Positions 25,091 to 34,027 of a stretch of 64,000 nt of DNA are shown in pieces. Position 1 is the first letter of the stretch; the number at the start of each line of letters is the position of its first letter. The stretch spans positions 11,405 to 75,404 of the forward strand of contig CAKUUC010000012.1 of assembly GCA_934692625.1 (NCBI GenBank), read 5' to 3'. The translations under genes were made by a program, and so were the position numbers. Under the pieces are notes generated by a model. That model saw only the letters and a program-made list of their open reading frames with translations, was not told the origin of the DNA and did not search any database. The DNA is from an uncultured Candidatus Melainabacteria bacterium (GTDB lineage: Bacteria; Cyanobacteriota; Vampirovibrionia; Gastranaerophilales; Gastranaerophilaceae).

Positions 25091-27319
25091 TTATCTCAAA
25101 CTATCGGGAATAGCCATAGGGATAGGTGCTTTGCTTGTTGAAGAAGAGGAAGGTAACGGCGCTTGGGTTTGTTTTGGCGCTGTCACAGGTTTATTTTCCT
25201 TAACTTCTGTAGTTGTTTCTTTTTGAGTTTGTTGCAAAGTTTTAGCCTTTGGTGTTGCCGGATTTGAAGGTGCTGACGGAGTTTCTTTTGATGAATTCTC
25301 TGTATTTGTGTCGTTTCCTTCTGTTTGAGTACCTGTTGGAACTACTGATTTACCTTCATTTGATGGGTTTTCATCATCTGCAATAACTTTTGCTTTGCCA
25401 AATCCGAGATAATAATTATCCAATTTTATTTCAGGGTAGTCAAAATCTCTTGGTTCAAGGTCTTTAGTTGCTGCCAGCATTACGTCTTTCCAAATTCTTG
25501 CCGGAACTGTACCACCTGTCAAGCCTCGCATTTGTTTGTTGTTGTCATCTCCGACCCAAACCCCTGTAACGATATCAGGAGTATACCCTACAAAATATGC
25601 ATCTCTATAATCATCTGTAGTACCGGTTTTCCCTGCTGCAGGACGTCCGATATTTGCTGCTGTACCTGTACCTGATAATATTACTGTTTTCATCATTGCG
25701 GTCATTTCAGCGGCTGTTTTTAGACTGATTTTGTGCGACATTTTTGTTCTGCCTGCACTGTATAATATTCTACCTCTTGAATCCTCGATTTTTTGAATTG
25801 CATAAGGTTCAACAACAAAACCACCGTTTGCAAATGCGCCGTATGCTCTAACAAATTCGTACAATTTTACACCGTTTGAACCAAGTGAAATTGTGTAGTC
25901 ATATTCAAGCGGAGTTGTGATTCCGAGAACTTTGGCTAATTGTCTTACTGAATTAACTCCAACTTCTTGGATAATTCTTGCTGCGCAAACGTTTGATGAA
26001 ACCATTAACGCTTTATATATAGGAATTTTTCCTCTGTATTTTGGGCTGTAGTTGTGCGGTGACCAATTACCAATTGTGATTGGGCTATCGTCAACTAAGT
26101 CATTGGGAGTCAGACCTTTTTCCATTGCTACTGCGTATACAATTGGTTTGAACGCTGAACCTGGCGGTCTTACTGATTGTGTAACTCTATCATATTGAGA
26201 TTCGGCATAATTTTTACCGCCTGCAAAAACTAAAATTCTACCATCTAGCGGGCTGAATGAAAATACTGCGGCTTGTTGTGATGGGTTAGTTAAGCCCCAC
26301 GCTCTCATATTCTTCAAAATTGCTTCATTTGCTGCAGATTGTGCTTTTGAATCAAGTGTTGTAATAACCTTGTAACCACCGTGGATAATATCGGTTTCAT
26401 CAAAACCGAGTTTTTCCATTTCTTTCATAACATAGTCGCTAAAGTATGGTGCTTTGTTTGTTGTGTAAATTGTCGGAACTATGCTTAAACGAACACCGTC
26501 TTTTATTGCTTTGTTATATTCGTCTTCTGTTATGTATTTCATAGTCAGCATTCTTTTTAGAACCTGATTACGTCTTTGTATTGCCAATTCTTTGTTATTG
26601 TAAGGGTTGTAAACTGATGGTGCTTGTGGCAACCCTGCAATCAAAGCCAATTCAGAAAGTGACAATTGGCTAAGCTTTTTGTTGAAATAAATTTTAGAAG
26701 CCGCTGAAACTCCGTAAGCTCCTGAACCTAAGTAAACATTGTTCAAATACATTTCCAAGATTTGGTCTTTAGAAATTGTTTTTTCAATTCTTGCGGCAAT
26801 TTCGATTTCTTTAATTTTTCTGGACATTGTTCGTTCGTTAGACAAGAACAAAATACGTGCAAGTTGTTGAGTCAATGTACTTGCGCCTTGAACTGTGTGA
26901 CGTGCCAAAACGTTTTGTAGTGATGATCTTGCAATACCAAAGATATCGTATCCGTTATGATTGTAGAAATTTTTGTCTTCCGTTGCAATGAGTGCTTTTT
27001 GTAATTCTTCCGGAACGTCTTTTAATTCAACTTTGTCATAAGTATATGCTGTGAAAGTTTTGATAACTTCGCCATCTGCGGAATAAAATTTGGTGACAAT
27101 GTTTGGTTTGAAATCTTCCAAATTTTCAATAGGCGGTAAAGACGATAAGTACAAATTAAAAGCAACAAAACCAGCCAAAAACAATGCTGTTGCTATAAGT
27201 ACAAACATTTTCAAGTTAGAAAAAAACTTGTTTGCCGGTCTTTTTCTAACCGGAATATTTTCACGAGCAATATCTTTTGATGCTCTTTGTCTTTTATATC
27301 TTTCGTAAGAACTGGACAT
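25091..27319 (-). CDS. mrcA: Class A penicillin-binding protein (PBP1A type)
   Basis: Bifunctional peptidoglycan glycosyltransferase/transpeptidase, 742 aa. A basic cytoplasmic start, one membrane helix (about residues 34-56), the glycosyltransferase domain with ATEDKNFYNHNGYD and QGASTLTQQLAR, then the transpeptidase with active-site SAFK (GSAFKPIVYA), SSN and KTGTT motifs. The C-terminal 90 residues are a Pro/Thr/Gln-rich low-complexity tail without a known domain. Alone between two divergent/convergent neighbours, with its own terminator. Confidence 0.95.
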   Translation of the reverse strand: MSSSYERYKRQRASKDIARENIPVRKRPANKFFSNLKMFVLIATALFLAGFVAFNLYLSSLPPIENLEDFKPNIVTKFYSADGEVIKTFTAYTYDKVELKDVPEELQKALIATEDKNFYNHNGYDIFGIARSSLQNVLARHTVQGASTLTQQLARILFLSNERTMSRKIKEIEIAARIEKTISKDQILEMYLNNVYLGSGAYGVSAASKIYFNKKLSQLSLSELALIAGLPQAPSVYNPYNNKELAIQRRNQVLKRMLTMKYITEDEYNKAIKDGVRLSIVPTIYTTNKAPYFSDYVMKEMEKLGFDETDIIHGGYKVITTLDSKAQSAANEAILKNMRAWGLTNPSQQAAVFSFSPLDGRILVFAGGKNYAESQYDRVTQSVRPPGSAFKPIVYAVAMEKGLTPNDLVDDSPITIGNWSPHNYSPKYRGKIPIYKALMVSSNVCAARIIQEVGVNSVRQLAKVLGITTPLEYDYTISLGSNGVKLYEFVRAYGAFANGGFVVEPYAIQKIEDSRGRILYSAGRTKMSHKISLKTAAEMTAMMKTVILSGTGTAANIGRPAAGKTGTTDDYRDAYFVGYTPDIVTGVWVGDDNNKQMRGLTGGTVPARIWKDVMLAATKDLEPRDFDYPEIKLDNYYLGFGKAKVIADDENPSNEGKSVVPTGTQTEGNDTNTENSSKETPSAPSNPATPKAKTLQQTQKETTTEVKENKPVTAPKQTQAPLPSSSSTSKAPIPMAIPDSLR

Positions 27320-27502
27320 TTGACAATACTCTCCCTATCATAACAGACCCTTATATTATATCATCTTAAAATATATATCAAGTTGTTAAGATAGTATAAG
27401 TAAGCATTAGTCAAATTTTTTACAAAAATCTTTACAATGACTTTAAATATTAATATGTTCAAGTTATACTTAAACGGTTGACTAAACAAACGGAGATGAA
27501 AA

Positions 27503-28876
27503 ATGTATAATGTAGCGATTATTGGTGCAGGTCCTGCCGGAATTTTTGCGGCTTTGGAAATTATGAAATTGAAGCCTGAATGGAAAGTTGTTCTAATCGA
27601 AAAAGGGCAAAGGATTGAAAAAAGAAAATGTCCGATTAGAGAAGGTTCTCCAAAATGTGTAAACTGTCGCAGATGTGGTTTGCTTTGCGGCTGGGGTGGA
27701 GCCGGAGCGTTTTCTGACGGTAAATTAACCCTTACACCTGATGTAGGCGGGCATTTGGTTGATTATATGACTAGAAAACAAGCCGAAGATTTAATCGACT
27801 ACGCTGATAAATTATATTTGAAATACGGTGCAACCGAAGAAGTTTTCGGAACCGATATGAAAGTTTTTGAAGAAATTGAACATCAGGCCGTGCTTGCTGA
27901 ATTGAAATTAGTTCATTCACCTGTAAGACATTTAGGTACGGAAAGAAGTTTAGATGTTCTTAAAAATATGCAAGATTATCTTGATGATAGAATTACTATT
28001 TTGAACAATGTTTCTGCACAATCTTTGATTGTTGAATGCGAACAAGTTAAAGGTATTAAACTCGACAATGGCGATGTAATTTCTGCAGAATATACTATTA
28101 TTGCTCCTGGTAGAGAAGGTGCAGATTGGTTGACTCAAGAATTTGCACAGCACAAAATCGGTATGGTTAATAACGCAGTAGATGTAGGTGTTCGTGTTGA
28201 ACTTCCTGCTCCTGTATTCGAACCATTGACTTCAAAATTGTATGAATCAAAATTGATTTATCATTCTCCAACTTTTGGGGATGAAGTTAGAACCTTCTGT
28301 ATGAATCCAAACGGAGAAGTTGTACAAGAAAATTATAACGGTATTGCTACCGTAAACGGTCACAGTTATGCAAATTATAAGACTCCGAATACAAATTTTG
28401 CACTGTTAGTTAGTGAAAAATTCACAGAACCATTCAAAGAACCTATTCAATATGGTCAACATATCGCAAGACTTGCAAACATGTTAGGTGGCGGAATTTT
28501 GGTTCAAAGATTTGGCGATTTACTTGATGGAAGACGTTCAACTCCTGAAAGAATTCGTTCAAGTGTAATTACACCAACTCTTACTTGTGCAGTCCCTGGC
28601 GATTTGAGTTTGGTTATTCCGTATAGACAAATGACAAGTATTATTGAAATGTTGCAAGCGTTGGATAAAATTGCTCCTGGTACGGCATCAAGATATACCT
28701 TGTTATATGGTATTGAAGTTAAATTCTATTCAGCAAGAGTAAAATTGACTCAAGAACTTGAAACTGAAGGTGTAAAAAACTTGTTCACAATCGGTGATGG
28801 GGCAGGTGTTACAAGAGGACTTCTTCAAGCCTCTGCTTCAGGTGTTTATGTCGCAAGAACAATTTGTGATAGATAA
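27503..28876 (+). CDS. FAD-dependent dehydrogenase (COG2509-like)
   Basis: 457-aa flavoprotein. The dinucleotide-binding motif VAIIGAGPAGIFAALEI is at the N-terminus, followed by the family segment KCPIREGSPKCVNCRRC, whose four cysteines may bind a metal or Fe-S centre, and LLCGWGGAGAFSDGKL. The C-terminal FTIGDGAGVTRGLLQASASG closes the FAD site. Substrate unknown; proteins of this type are common in anaerobes. GGAG precedes the ATG. Confidence 0.87.
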   Translation: MYNVAIIGAGPAGIFAALEIMKLKPEWKVVLIEKGQRIEKRKCPIREGSPKCVNCRRCGLLCGWGGAGAFSDGKLTLTPDVGGHLVDYMTRKQAEDLIDYADKLYLKYGATEEVFGTDMKVFEEIEHQAVLAELKLVHSPVRHLGTERSLDVLKNMQDYLDDRITILNNVSAQSLIVECEQVKGIKLDNGDVISAEYTIIAPGREGADWLTQEFAQHKIGMVNNAVDVGVRVELPAPVFEPLTSKLYESKLIYHSPTFGDEVRTFCMNPNGEVVQENYNGIATVNGHSYANYKTPNTNFALLVSEKFTEPFKEPIQYGQHIARLANMLGGGILVQRFGDLLDGRRSTPERIRSSVITPTLTCAVPGDLSLVIPYRQMTSIIEMLQALDKIAPGTASRYTLLYGIEVKFYSARVKLTQELETEGVKNLFTIGDGAGVTRGLLQASASGVYVARTICDR

Positions 28877-28907
28877 TAATTTTACACTTGGAATTTTTAA
28901 TTGTATA

Positions 28908-28938
28908 AAAAAAGGAACGATTTATTCGTTCCTTTTTT
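28908..28938. terminator. Bidirectional terminator
   Basis: AAAAGGAACGA and TCGTTCCTTTT pair, with A-run and T-run on both sides. It serves the flavoprotein gene and the convergent XRE gene. Confidence 0.85.
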
Positions 28939-28944
28939 GTGTGC

Positions 28945-29262
28945 TTATATTTTACCCAGTGTTTTTAAAAATTTATAAACTAAAATAGTTGTTTCTTTAT
29001 CTTTCTGTAGTTTTTTAATAATTGAGTTTTCAATATCTTCATATTTTTCTAAATTACTGAATTGAAACATTTCTGCAAGTTCAATATTTAATACTTTTGC
29101 TAACTTGACAAGATTTTCCGGTTTTGGGAAAGATATGCCATTTTCAATTCTAGAGTAATTCTCGGGTTGTATTCCAATACTTTCTGAAATTTTTTCTTGG
29201 GTTAAACCGCTTTTTGTTCGTAATTCTTTTATTCGTTTTCCGAAATTCTTTTTTATATCCAT
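28945..29262 (-). CDS. XRE-family transcriptional regulator
   Basis: 105 aa. A Cro/C1 helix-turn-helix fills residues 10-65 (RIKELRTKSGLTQEKISESIG, then PENYSRIENGISFPKPENLVKLAKVL), followed by a short helical tail likely for dimerisation. It is divergent from a prepilin gene, and three 9-bp palindromic sites lie in the shared intergenic region, so it probably represses itself and that gene. Confidence 0.9.
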   Translation of the reverse strand: MDIKKNFGKRIKELRTKSGLTQEKISESIGIQPENYSRIENGISFPKPENLVKLAKVLNIELAEMFQFSNLEKYEDIENSIIKKLQKDKETTILVYKFLKTLGKI

Positions 29263-29300
29263 ACCTTAGTTTAACCTTTATTTGTTTTTAATATTAAGTA

Positions 29301-29353
29301 TGTATTACATCATATTTAAAGATGTATTGCATTAGACAACATGATGTAATACA
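29301..29353. promoter_or_regulatory. Three operator sites TGTAWTACA spaced 22 bp, with promoter
   Basis: TGTATTACA (29301-29309), TGTATTGCA (29323-29331) and TGTAATACA (29345-29353) lie exactly 22 bp apart, two helical turns. A plausible rightward promoter, TTGCAT (29328-29333), 16 nt, TACAAT (29350-29355), is overlapped by sites 2 and 3. Likely bound by the adjacent XRE regulator. Confidence 0.65.
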
Positions 29354-29396
29354 ATATAAATAAATGGAAATATTGATGTGCAACATGGGAGAAGAT

Positions 29397-30011
29397 ATGG
29401 AATTAAAGAAATTGAAAACAAAAGCGTTTACATTAGCGGAAGTATTGATAACAATTGGTATAGTTGGGGTAATTGCCGCTATGACAATTCCTTCACTATC
29501 AACAAGTGTAAGAAATGTCGAACGAGCAACCAGATTAAAAAAGTTTTATTCAACAATGCGACAGGCTTTTTTGCTTTCTGTTGATGATAATGGTGATCCA
29601 AGTAGTTGGAATATTTATTTGTCATACGAGAATTTTTATAAAACATATTTTGTGCCATATTTGAAATATAATCAGATTGATAATGATTTAATGAGTTTTC
29701 AAGATGGCTCAAATATGAAATTAATACGCTACAATGGCAATTGCATGGACATTGTTTATGATACAAACGGTAAAAAAATGCCCAATAAAGAAGGACAAGA
29801 TCAATTTCGATTTTTGATTTGTCCAAGTAATGTTACTGAATGGTGTGGAGATGTTGGCTTCTGCACATATCGTCGCAATAGTTATAAAGGTAATCGGAAC
29901 AAATTATTAGAATGCTGTAAATCTAACTGTAGTGGCAATGCCGGACTTAGTTGTTCTGCTTTAATTGAATATGATGGTTGGAAATTCAGTTCCGATTACC
30001 CGCATAAATAA
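29397..30011 (+). CDS. Type IV pilin-like (prepilin N-terminus) protein
   Basis: A 204-aa prepilin-like protein. The leader MELKKLKTKA precedes FTLAEVLITIGIVGVIAA, with Phe at mature position 1 and Glu at 5, followed by a long hydrophobic helix. Cleavage by a prepilin peptidase would follow Ala rather than the usual Gly. The C-terminal part is Cys-rich (ICPSNVTEWCGDVGFC, LECCKSNCSG), suggesting disulfides outside the cell. GGAG lies 5 nt before the ATG at 29397; the frame is open upstream to 29364 without a ribosome binding site. It lacks the TATGG leader of the other two prepilin genes. Confidence 0.82.
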   Translation: MELKKLKTKAFTLAEVLITIGIVGVIAAMTIPSLSTSVRNVERATRLKKFYSTMRQAFLLSVDDNGDPSSWNIYLSYENFYKTYFVPYLKYNQIDNDLMSFQDGSNMKLIRYNGNCMDIVYDTNGKKMPNKEGQDQFRFLICPSNVTEWCGDVGFCTYRRNSYKGNRNKLLECCKSNCSGNAGLSCSALIEYDGWKFSSDYPHK

Positions 30012-30027
30012 AAAATTTCGTGCTAAT

Positions 30028-30250
30028 GACGTTAATTTTACGTGTCAGGCGGTGCCGTGACCTACGTTTTATAATGTTCCCCACTTGCGGTGCTCATCAA
30101 CCAGTCATTCCGGACTCCGATCCGGAATCTGTTTCAATACCAAACAGGTATTTGAAAAGTAGATTGGCCTTGCCACGCCAACAGCGTTTATTTAGGTGTC
30201 GGAATGGCAATTCTGACCTACTTTTGGGCTATGAAAAAGGGTTCAATATT
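30028..30250. repeat. Repeat-rich gap between prepilin and transporter genes
   Basis: No gene. Contains GTGTCAGGCGGTGCCGTGACCTACG (about 30042), a CATTCCGGACTCCGATCCGGAATCTG palindromic region (about 30106-30131) and a degenerate GGCCTTGCCACGCCAACAGCG unit (about 30165). Confidence 0.6.
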
Positions 30251-30278
30251 AGAATATAACAACATTTTTTTTACAAAA

Positions 30279-30310
30279 ACGAGGCTATTGGTATTTACCA
30301 ACAGCCTCGT
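30279..30310 (-). terminator. Terminator after the OPA transporter gene
   Basis: ACGAGGCT-TTGGTA and TACCAA-AGCCTCGT form a long hairpin with one mismatch; a T-rich run follows on the minus strand. Confidence 0.85.
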
Positions 30311-30336
30311 CACTAAAAACTACTCAAATTCAAATC

Positions 30337-31749
30337 TTATGCTTTTTTTGAATCTTTTTTATATTCATCAATAGCAAGGATTGCACAGATAATTAAGCAA
30401 ATTATACCTGATGCTAACCAGAAATAGATTGCGCCATCCCAGTTTTGAACACCGTTTTTGCCCAATTTATCAACCAAGAACCCTGTACCTGTTGCTGATA
30501 AAAATGCACCAATATAACCAAATGTTCCGGTAAATCCTGATGCTGCTGAGGCAACTTTTTTAGAACTTGATTCAACTGCACAAAGTCCGCCAATCATCAT
30601 TTGAGGACCATAAGTGAATGCCCCCAACAAACCGATGATTGCGTAGTTAAGCATTGGATTAGTGTTGAATTTCAACGCTATAACTGCAAGAATTACACCT
30701 ACTAAATAAAGAAGGTTTACAGGCGCTCTTTTGCCTTTGAACAATTTGTCTGAAATTAAACCTGCACAAACAGTTCCGCAAATACCAACTAGTGGCAATG
30801 AAGCAATCATGTTTGTTGCATCTTCAAGTTTGATACCTTTAGCGTTTTTCAAGTACATAATCATCCAATCTTCAGCACCAAATCTGATGATATAAACGAA
30901 AATATATGCAATTGCTAATAGCCAAAGAGTTCTGTTACATAAAACGTATTTTTTGAAGATTTGAACATAAGTCATGTCGTCTTCTTCTTTTTTCTCATCT
31001 GCTGATTTTTCTTTTACAGGTTCGTTTCTGTAAACTTCAACATCAGGCAATCCTAATGATTGCGGTCTGTCACGAAGTCTGTCAAATAACCACAATGCTG
31101 TGATTACTGCTAAAACCCCAGGAACTAAAAATGCTGCTCTCCAGCCAAAATGTGCGGCAATGTGACCGGCTAAAATGAAACTTAAGAAAGTTCCGGTTTG
31201 ATGAGAACAAGACCATAATGACCATTTTGTACCACGTTCAGAGTTTGAATACCAGTAGGTCAAACTTTTGGCAACTGCAGGGAAGCCTGCTGATTGGAAC
31301 CAACCGCTTACGCCCCACAAGAATGCTAATGTCCATAATAAAACCATTGCAAACATTTTTGAACTCAATCCGAAAATTCCAACTACATTTGGAGCAAGTG
31401 CAAACAAAATGTTAGCAAGTGCGGTCATTAAAAGTGCTGTTGGGAAGAATTTTCTAACGTCTGAACCATCTGCCAAAACGCCATTTACAAATTTACCGAT
31501 ACCGTAAGTTAAGTAAAGTGAACTTCCTAACAAACCTAATTCTGTTGCAGAATAGTGGAATTCTTCCATAATTCCAGGGAGTGCAACAGCAATGTTTTTC
31601 TTACACAAATAAAAAATTGTGTAACCGATAAAGCAAGCATAAAAAATTCTCAATCGCCAATGCTTATACATCGAATCCACTTTTTCAGTGTCTTGAATAG
31701 GCTCGGCAATCGGAGGTTCTTTAAAAAATGCTCCGAATTTTTCCAACAT
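30337..31749 (-). CDS. MFS transporter of the organophosphate:phosphate antiporter family (GlpT/UhpT/UhpC-like)
   Basis: 470 aa with about 12 membrane helices. FYACFIGYTIFYLCKKNIAVALPGI and YGIGKFVNGVLADGSDVRKF are OPA-family motifs, with WSCSHQTGTFLSFILAGHIA in helix 5. Likely exchanges a sugar phosphate or glycerol 3-phosphate for phosphate in the inner membrane; the substrate, or a sensor role as in UhpC, cannot be read from sequence. GGAG precedes the ATG. The dnaQ-like gene ends 13 nt upstream, so they may be cotranscribed. Confidence 0.88.
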   Translation of the reverse strand: MLEKFGAFFKEPPIAEPIQDTEKVDSMYKHWRLRIFYACFIGYTIFYLCKKNIAVALPGIMEEFHYSATELGLLGSSLYLTYGIGKFVNGVLADGSDVRKFFPTALLMTALANILFALAPNVVGIFGLSSKMFAMVLLWTLAFLWGVSGWFQSAGFPAVAKSLTYWYSNSERGTKWSLWSCSHQTGTFLSFILAGHIAAHFGWRAAFLVPGVLAVITALWLFDRLRDRPQSLGLPDVEVYRNEPVKEKSADEKKEEDDMTYVQIFKKYVLCNRTLWLLAIAYIFVYIIRFGAEDWMIMYLKNAKGIKLEDATNMIASLPLVGICGTVCAGLISDKLFKGKRAPVNLLYLVGVILAVIALKFNTNPMLNYAIIGLLGAFTYGPQMMIGGLCAVESSSKKVASAASGFTGTFGYIGAFLSATGTGFLVDKLGKNGVQNWDGAIYFWLASGIICLIICAILAIDEYKKDSKKA

Positions 31750-31762
31750 AGTTTTTCTCCTA

Positions 31763-32677
31763 TTATTTATTCTTAATTACTTGAATATTTCTTGTTTCTG
31801 TCAATTCTTGTCTGGCATTTTTGATAATTTCTTTCTTTTCTTCATCTAAACTTCTGCCGTTAACAAGTCTGTCAATAAAGCCGGTATTTAGTTTAACTGC
31901 TTTTTCTAAAGCGCCAATTTCTTCTAATACCGGTTTAATTTCGTTAAAATCGTATCCGAAAGATTGTTTTGAGTTATAAACTAAAGTGTCGCCTTCTTGC
32001 GAAACAATTGGCGAACCTCCACGTTCAAAATACAATTTGAAAACTGATTTCAAGTCTTGCATTTCTGATTGTAATGTTGTAACCGTTTGTTGTAATCTCA
32101 AAAATCTTTCAAATAAATACTCAACGTTTTCAAGTTGTTTATTTTCCCAGTCGTATTTTTGAGTGTACAATTTTTTCAATTTCGGGTAAGCAAGAGCAAG
32201 CCCCATTGTATCACCCATTGCTCTGTGATGGTCTTTTAGTTCAACTTTGAATTTTTCTGTCAAGGCATTTAATCCGTGCGCTTCTAAATCAGGATAAACC
32301 TCTTTGAACATTTGTTGAGTATCAATTCTTTCATTTTTAAGGGTTTCTCCGACTGTTCTTTTTGCGGCTTCATTTAAAAATGAATAGTCAAAAATTGCGT
32401 TATGGGCAACTATTGGATAATCTCCCATAAATTCTAAAATTTTTGGCATAATTTCCGATTCTGTCGGAGCATCTTCAACCATTTCCGGAGTAATTCCGTG
32501 AATTGCAATACTTGATTTTCTAATATGTTGTTCCGGATTTATGAGTGTTTGAAATTCGTCTTTAATTTTACCGTTTTCGAGCCTCACTGCTGCGAATTCA
32601 ACCATTTTTTCTCTTGTGTAATCCAAGCCGGTTGTTTCTGTATCCAAAACAATCTCAATTACTTTTTTTCTAGCCAT
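31763..32677 (-). CDS. DnaQ-like DEDDh 3'-5' exonuclease
   Basis: 304 aa. The exonuclease domain occupies the first 170 residues: Exo I IVLDTETTGLD, Exo II VAHNAIFDYSFL, Exo III with the HRAMGDTMGLA His/Asp pair. The C-terminal half is helical, with a possible coiled coil (RFLRLQQTVTTLQSEMQDL). It is too long for a minimal epsilon subunit and has no polymerase domain, so a proofreading or repair role is inferred. Confidence 0.87.
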   Translation of the reverse strand: MARKKVIEIVLDTETTGLDYTREKMVEFAAVRLENGKIKDEFQTLINPEQHIRKSSIAIHGITPEMVEDAPTESEIMPKILEFMGDYPIVAHNAIFDYSFLNEAAKRTVGETLKNERIDTQQMFKEVYPDLEAHGLNALTEKFKVELKDHHRAMGDTMGLALAYPKLKKLYTQKYDWENKQLENVEYLFERFLRLQQTVTTLQSEMQDLKSVFKLYFERGGSPIVSQEGDTLVYNSKQSFGYDFNEIKPVLEEIGALEKAVKLNTGFIDRLVNGRSLDEEKKEIIKNARQELTETRNIQVIKNK

Positions 32678-32771
32678 TTTATTATCCTACGTAGTTCTTC
32701 TTCTTGATAATAACACAAAAGTTTTTTCTATGTTAAAATTGTGAAGTAGAATTTAATAAAGAGAGGTAATT

Positions 32772-33095
32772 ATGGCAAATGTAATTGATTTATCAGATGA
32801 TAATTTTGAAGCAGAAGTCATAAATTCATCAATTCCGGTTGTTGTTGATTTTTGGGCAACTTGGTGTGGTCCTTGTAGAAAATTATCACCAGTAATTGAC
32901 ACTGTTGCTGATGAATATGGTGATAGAGTTAAATTTACAAAAGTGAATATTGAGGACTGTATTGAATCTGCTAAAAAATATTCTATAAGTGGTTTACCAA
33001 GTGTTTTGGTATTCAAAAATGGCGAACCTGTTGAGCGAATGACTGGACTTGTTCCAAAATCTACAATTATTGCAAACATTGAAAAATCGCTATAA
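32772..33095 (+). CDS. trxA: Thioredoxin
   Basis: 107-aa thiol-disulfide reductase. VVDFWATWCGPCRKLSPVID carries the WCGPC active site, and the cis-Pro is in SGLPSVLVFKNGE. GAGAGG lies upstream of the ATG. The stop codon is inside a terminator hairpin. Confidence 0.96.
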   Translation: MANVIDLSDDNFEAEVINSSIPVVVDFWATWCGPCRKLSPVIDTVADEYGDRVKFTKVNIEDCIESAKKYSISGLPSVLVFKNGEPVERMTGLVPKSTIIANIEKSL

Positions 33096-33116
33096 GTTTC
33101 TTATAGCGATTTTTTA
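33082..33116 (+). terminator. Terminator overlapping the trxA stop
   Basis: AAAAATCGCTATAAG and CTTATAGCGATTTTT form a perfect 15-bp hairpin with a 3-nt loop. Confidence 0.9.
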
Positions 33117-33119
33117 TAA

Positions 33120-33245
33120 GTGCCTTTTCAAAATAGGTTGGCATTGCTATGCCAACTGCATTATTTAAACAGATTCTGAATAAGATAAAATCTACGCAAT
33201 AAAAATTGCTTGATTTTTAATCTTTTCAGAATGACAATCACTTTT
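33120..33245. repeat. Composite repeat, variant unit
   Basis: A GTTGGCATTGCTATGCCAAC palindrome (about 33138), then AACAGATTCTGAATAAGATAAAATC...TTTTCAGAATGAC. The same variant recurs at about 42129-42202. Confidence 0.65.
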
Positions 33246-33279
33246 TTAAGTGACGTCAGAAATTCCGCCTTGTTTTATC

Positions 33280-33816
33280 TTATGCAAAATATCTTTTTAG
33301 CAAGCCGTCGAAACCTCTGCCGTGACGCGCTTCGTCTTTTGCCATTTCGTGAACTGTATCGTGAATTGCATCATAACCAAGTTCTTTAGCTCTTTTTGCA
33401 AGTTCTAATTTACCTTCGCAAGCGCCGTGTTCAGCATCTGCTCTTAGTTCAAGGTTTTTCTTTGTTGAATTTGTAACAACTTCGCCCAACAATTCAGCAA
33501 ATTTTGCAGCGTGTTCAGCTTCTTCATAAGCATATCTTTTGTATGCTTCAGCAACTTCAGGATAACCTTCTCTTTCAGCAACTCTTGCCATAGCCAAGTA
33601 CATACCAACTTCTGTGCATTCTCCGTTGAAATTTGCTCTCAAACCTTCCATTACTTCTTTATCTTCTACAACACCATCGCCAACTTTGTGTTCACAAGCG
33701 TAAACTTTGTTTTCGCCATCAATTACGTTGAATTTTGTAGCACCGCACAAAGGACATTTTTCAGGTGCTTTATCTGATTCTGTTGACCAACCGCATACTG
33801 CGCATACGTATTTCAT
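33280..33816 (-). CDS. Rubrerythrin (N-terminal rubredoxin type)
   Basis: Non-haem diiron peroxidase that protects anaerobes from H2O2. 178 aa: the rubredoxin domain is at the N-terminus (CAVCGW and CPLCG pairs), followed by the diiron four-helix domain with E-x-x-E-x-x-M-Y and EEAEHAAKF, then KDEARHGRGF. The rubredoxin-first order is that of reverse rubrerythrin. It supports an anaerobic lifestyle. Confidence 0.94.
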   Translation of the reverse strand: MKYVCAVCGWSTESDKAPEKCPLCGATKFNVIDGENKVYACEHKVGDGVVEDKEVMEGLRANFNGECTEVGMYLAMARVAEREGYPEVAEAYKRYAYEEAEHAAKFAELLGEVVTNSTKKNLELRADAEHGACEGKLELAKRAKELGYDAIHDTVHEMAKDEARHGRGFDGLLKRYFA

Positions 33817-34027
33817 AATAAATTCCTTTCATTTTTTACTGACAAACTAGCTTTTATTTCGAATTATAATATAACACGTTAAAATTAAATGTAAATAAAT
33901 TTCTGAGGCAAAATTATATATACTTCTGTAACAATTTTTGAAATATTGTTGCAATTTTTTCGGGTTAGTAGCAAAAATAAATCTTGCCGACATTTATATG
34001 AACGGATTATAAAATTGGAGAATAAAT

